A stretch of DNA of 41,802 nt from Micromonospora arborensis (GTDB lineage: Bacteria > Actinomycetota > Actinomycetes > Mycobacteriales > Micromonosporaceae). Numbering within the stretch: the stretch's first letter is position 1; each line of letters starts with the position of its first letter. A program made the position numbers and the translations under genes. Positions 41,270 to 41,802 of this stretch are shown here, in pieces. Below the pieces are notes generated by a model. That model had not been told where the DNA came from and did not search any database. It saw only the letters and a list, made by a program, of their open reading frames with translations. Location: assembly GCF_003205615.1 (NCBI RefSeq), contig NZ_PYBV01000007.1, positions 22,699 to 64,500 on the forward strand. Direction: 5' to 3'.

Positions 41270-41772
41270 TGGCGCCGGTCGTCGTGCTGGTCGGCGTGCC
41301 CGGCTGCGGCAAGACCACCGTCGGGCGGGCGCTCGCCGCCACCCTCGGGGTGGAGTTCCGCGACACCGACATCGACATCGAGCAGATGGCCGGCAAGCCG
41401 ATCCCGGAGATCTTCATCGACGAGGGTGAGGAGCACTTCCGTACCCTGGAGCGGGCCGCGGTTGCCGCGGCGCTGGCTTCCGGCACGGGCGTGCTCGCCC
41501 TCGGTGGCGGCGCGGTGCTGGCCGAGGAGACCCGGGCCGCCCTGATCGGTCACCGGGTGGTGCACCTCTCGGTCGAGTTGCCCGACGCGGTGAAACGCGT
41601 CGGGCTCGGTGCCGGCCGACCCCTGCTGGCGATCAATCCGCGGGCCACTCTGAAGCACCTGATGGACCAGCGTCGACCGCTCTACAACGAGGTCGCCACC
41701 GAGACGGTGACCACCGACGGCCGGACCCCGGCAGCGGTAGTCGCCGAGCTAACCGCCCTGCTACCCCGCTGA
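41269..41772 (+). CDS. aroK: Shikimate kinase
   Basis: The 167-residue protein has all family motifs: [11 protein letters not shown] (Walker A), FRDTDIDIE with the shikimate-binding Asp, HFRTLE with the binding Arg, [16 protein letters not shown] in the lid, and RRPLYNEVA. It phosphorylates C-3 of shikimate with ATP. Its ATG shares one base with the aroC stop (TGATG), so the two are translated together. The last 30 bases of the window contain a GTG at 41794 that could begin the next aro gene (often aroB), but too little is present to say. Confidence 0.95.
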   Translation: MAPVVVLVGVPGCGKTTVGRALAATLGVEFRDTDIDIEQMAGKPIPEIFIDEGEEHFRTLERAAVAAALASGTGVLALGGGAVLAEETRAALIGHRVVHLSVELPDAVKRVGLGAGRPLLAINPRATLKHLMDQRRPLYNEVATETVTTDGRTPAAVVAELTALLPR

Positions 41773-41802
41773 CACCACCTGCCGCGCCGATCTGTGAGTG
41801 GG

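Overview
The window is very GC-rich, uses many GTG and some TTG starts, chains genes by 4-base ATGA/GTGA overlaps, and ends in an actinobacterial aroC-aroK pair. This suggests a filamentous actinomycete. The flavour of the aroC/aroK and DUF4082 proteins points to Micromonosporaceae, which is an inference and not proven here. I see no insertion sequence, tRNA, rRNA or CRISPR array. Nearly the whole window is one large surface/exopolysaccharide locus.

Layout. (1) 191-4323, rightward: a secreted GH26-like glycoside hydrolase, a PAP2-like membrane protein and a secreted delta-60-type beta-propeller. (2) 4472-14302, rightward: a Wzz-like co-polymerase with a degenerate kinase domain, a Wzy-like polymerase/ligase, a Wzx-like flippase, a sulfotransferase, an APH-fold kinase, an Alg14/Alg13-type split glycosyltransferase, a GT2 and a methyltransferase. 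(3) 14680-17536: a leftward GT2 and WecG/TagA pair, divergent from a rightward GT2. (4) 17799-19739: a secreted DUF4082 plus TIM-barrel-like protein, closed by a strong bidirectional terminator. (5) 38994 down to 19841, leftward: nucleotide amino-sugar genes (Gfo/Idh, SDR epimerase, aminotransferase, NeuD-type acyltransferase, second aminotransferase), an MFS protein, a membrane-anchored propeller, a DUF6492 protein, a second Wzy/Wzz pair, a 1249-residue secreted DMFase-like/DUF4082 protein, a GT2, an ABC-2 exporter pair and a GT4. (6) 39311-39946, divergent: a WlbB-type N-acetyltransferase. (7) aroC and aroK, which mark the start of housekeeping sequence.

How the genes may work together (inference). 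The amino-sugar genes make UDP-linked acetamido sugars. The GT2, GT4, Alg13/14-like and WecG-like enzymes build a lipid-linked repeat, which the methyltransferase, sulfotransferase and APH-fold kinase may decorate. Wzx flips it, and the two Wzy/Wzz sets polymerise one or two glycans. The secreted hydrolase-like and multi-domain proteins would trim, modify or bind the product outside. No initiating phosphoglycosyltransferase lies in the window, so that gene is probably to the left or elsewhere.

Most notable signals: a 54-bp near-identical direct repeat (1-54 and 28137-28190) carrying a GGTATACC palindrome, near two genes for secreted putative glycan-active proteins; a second 24-bp palindrome and half-copy in the divergent Gfo/Idh-WlbB promoter region; a Wzz protein whose kinase P-loop has decayed; a PAP2 protein lacking its PSGH histidine; and an overlapping sulfotransferase/APH-like kinase pair.
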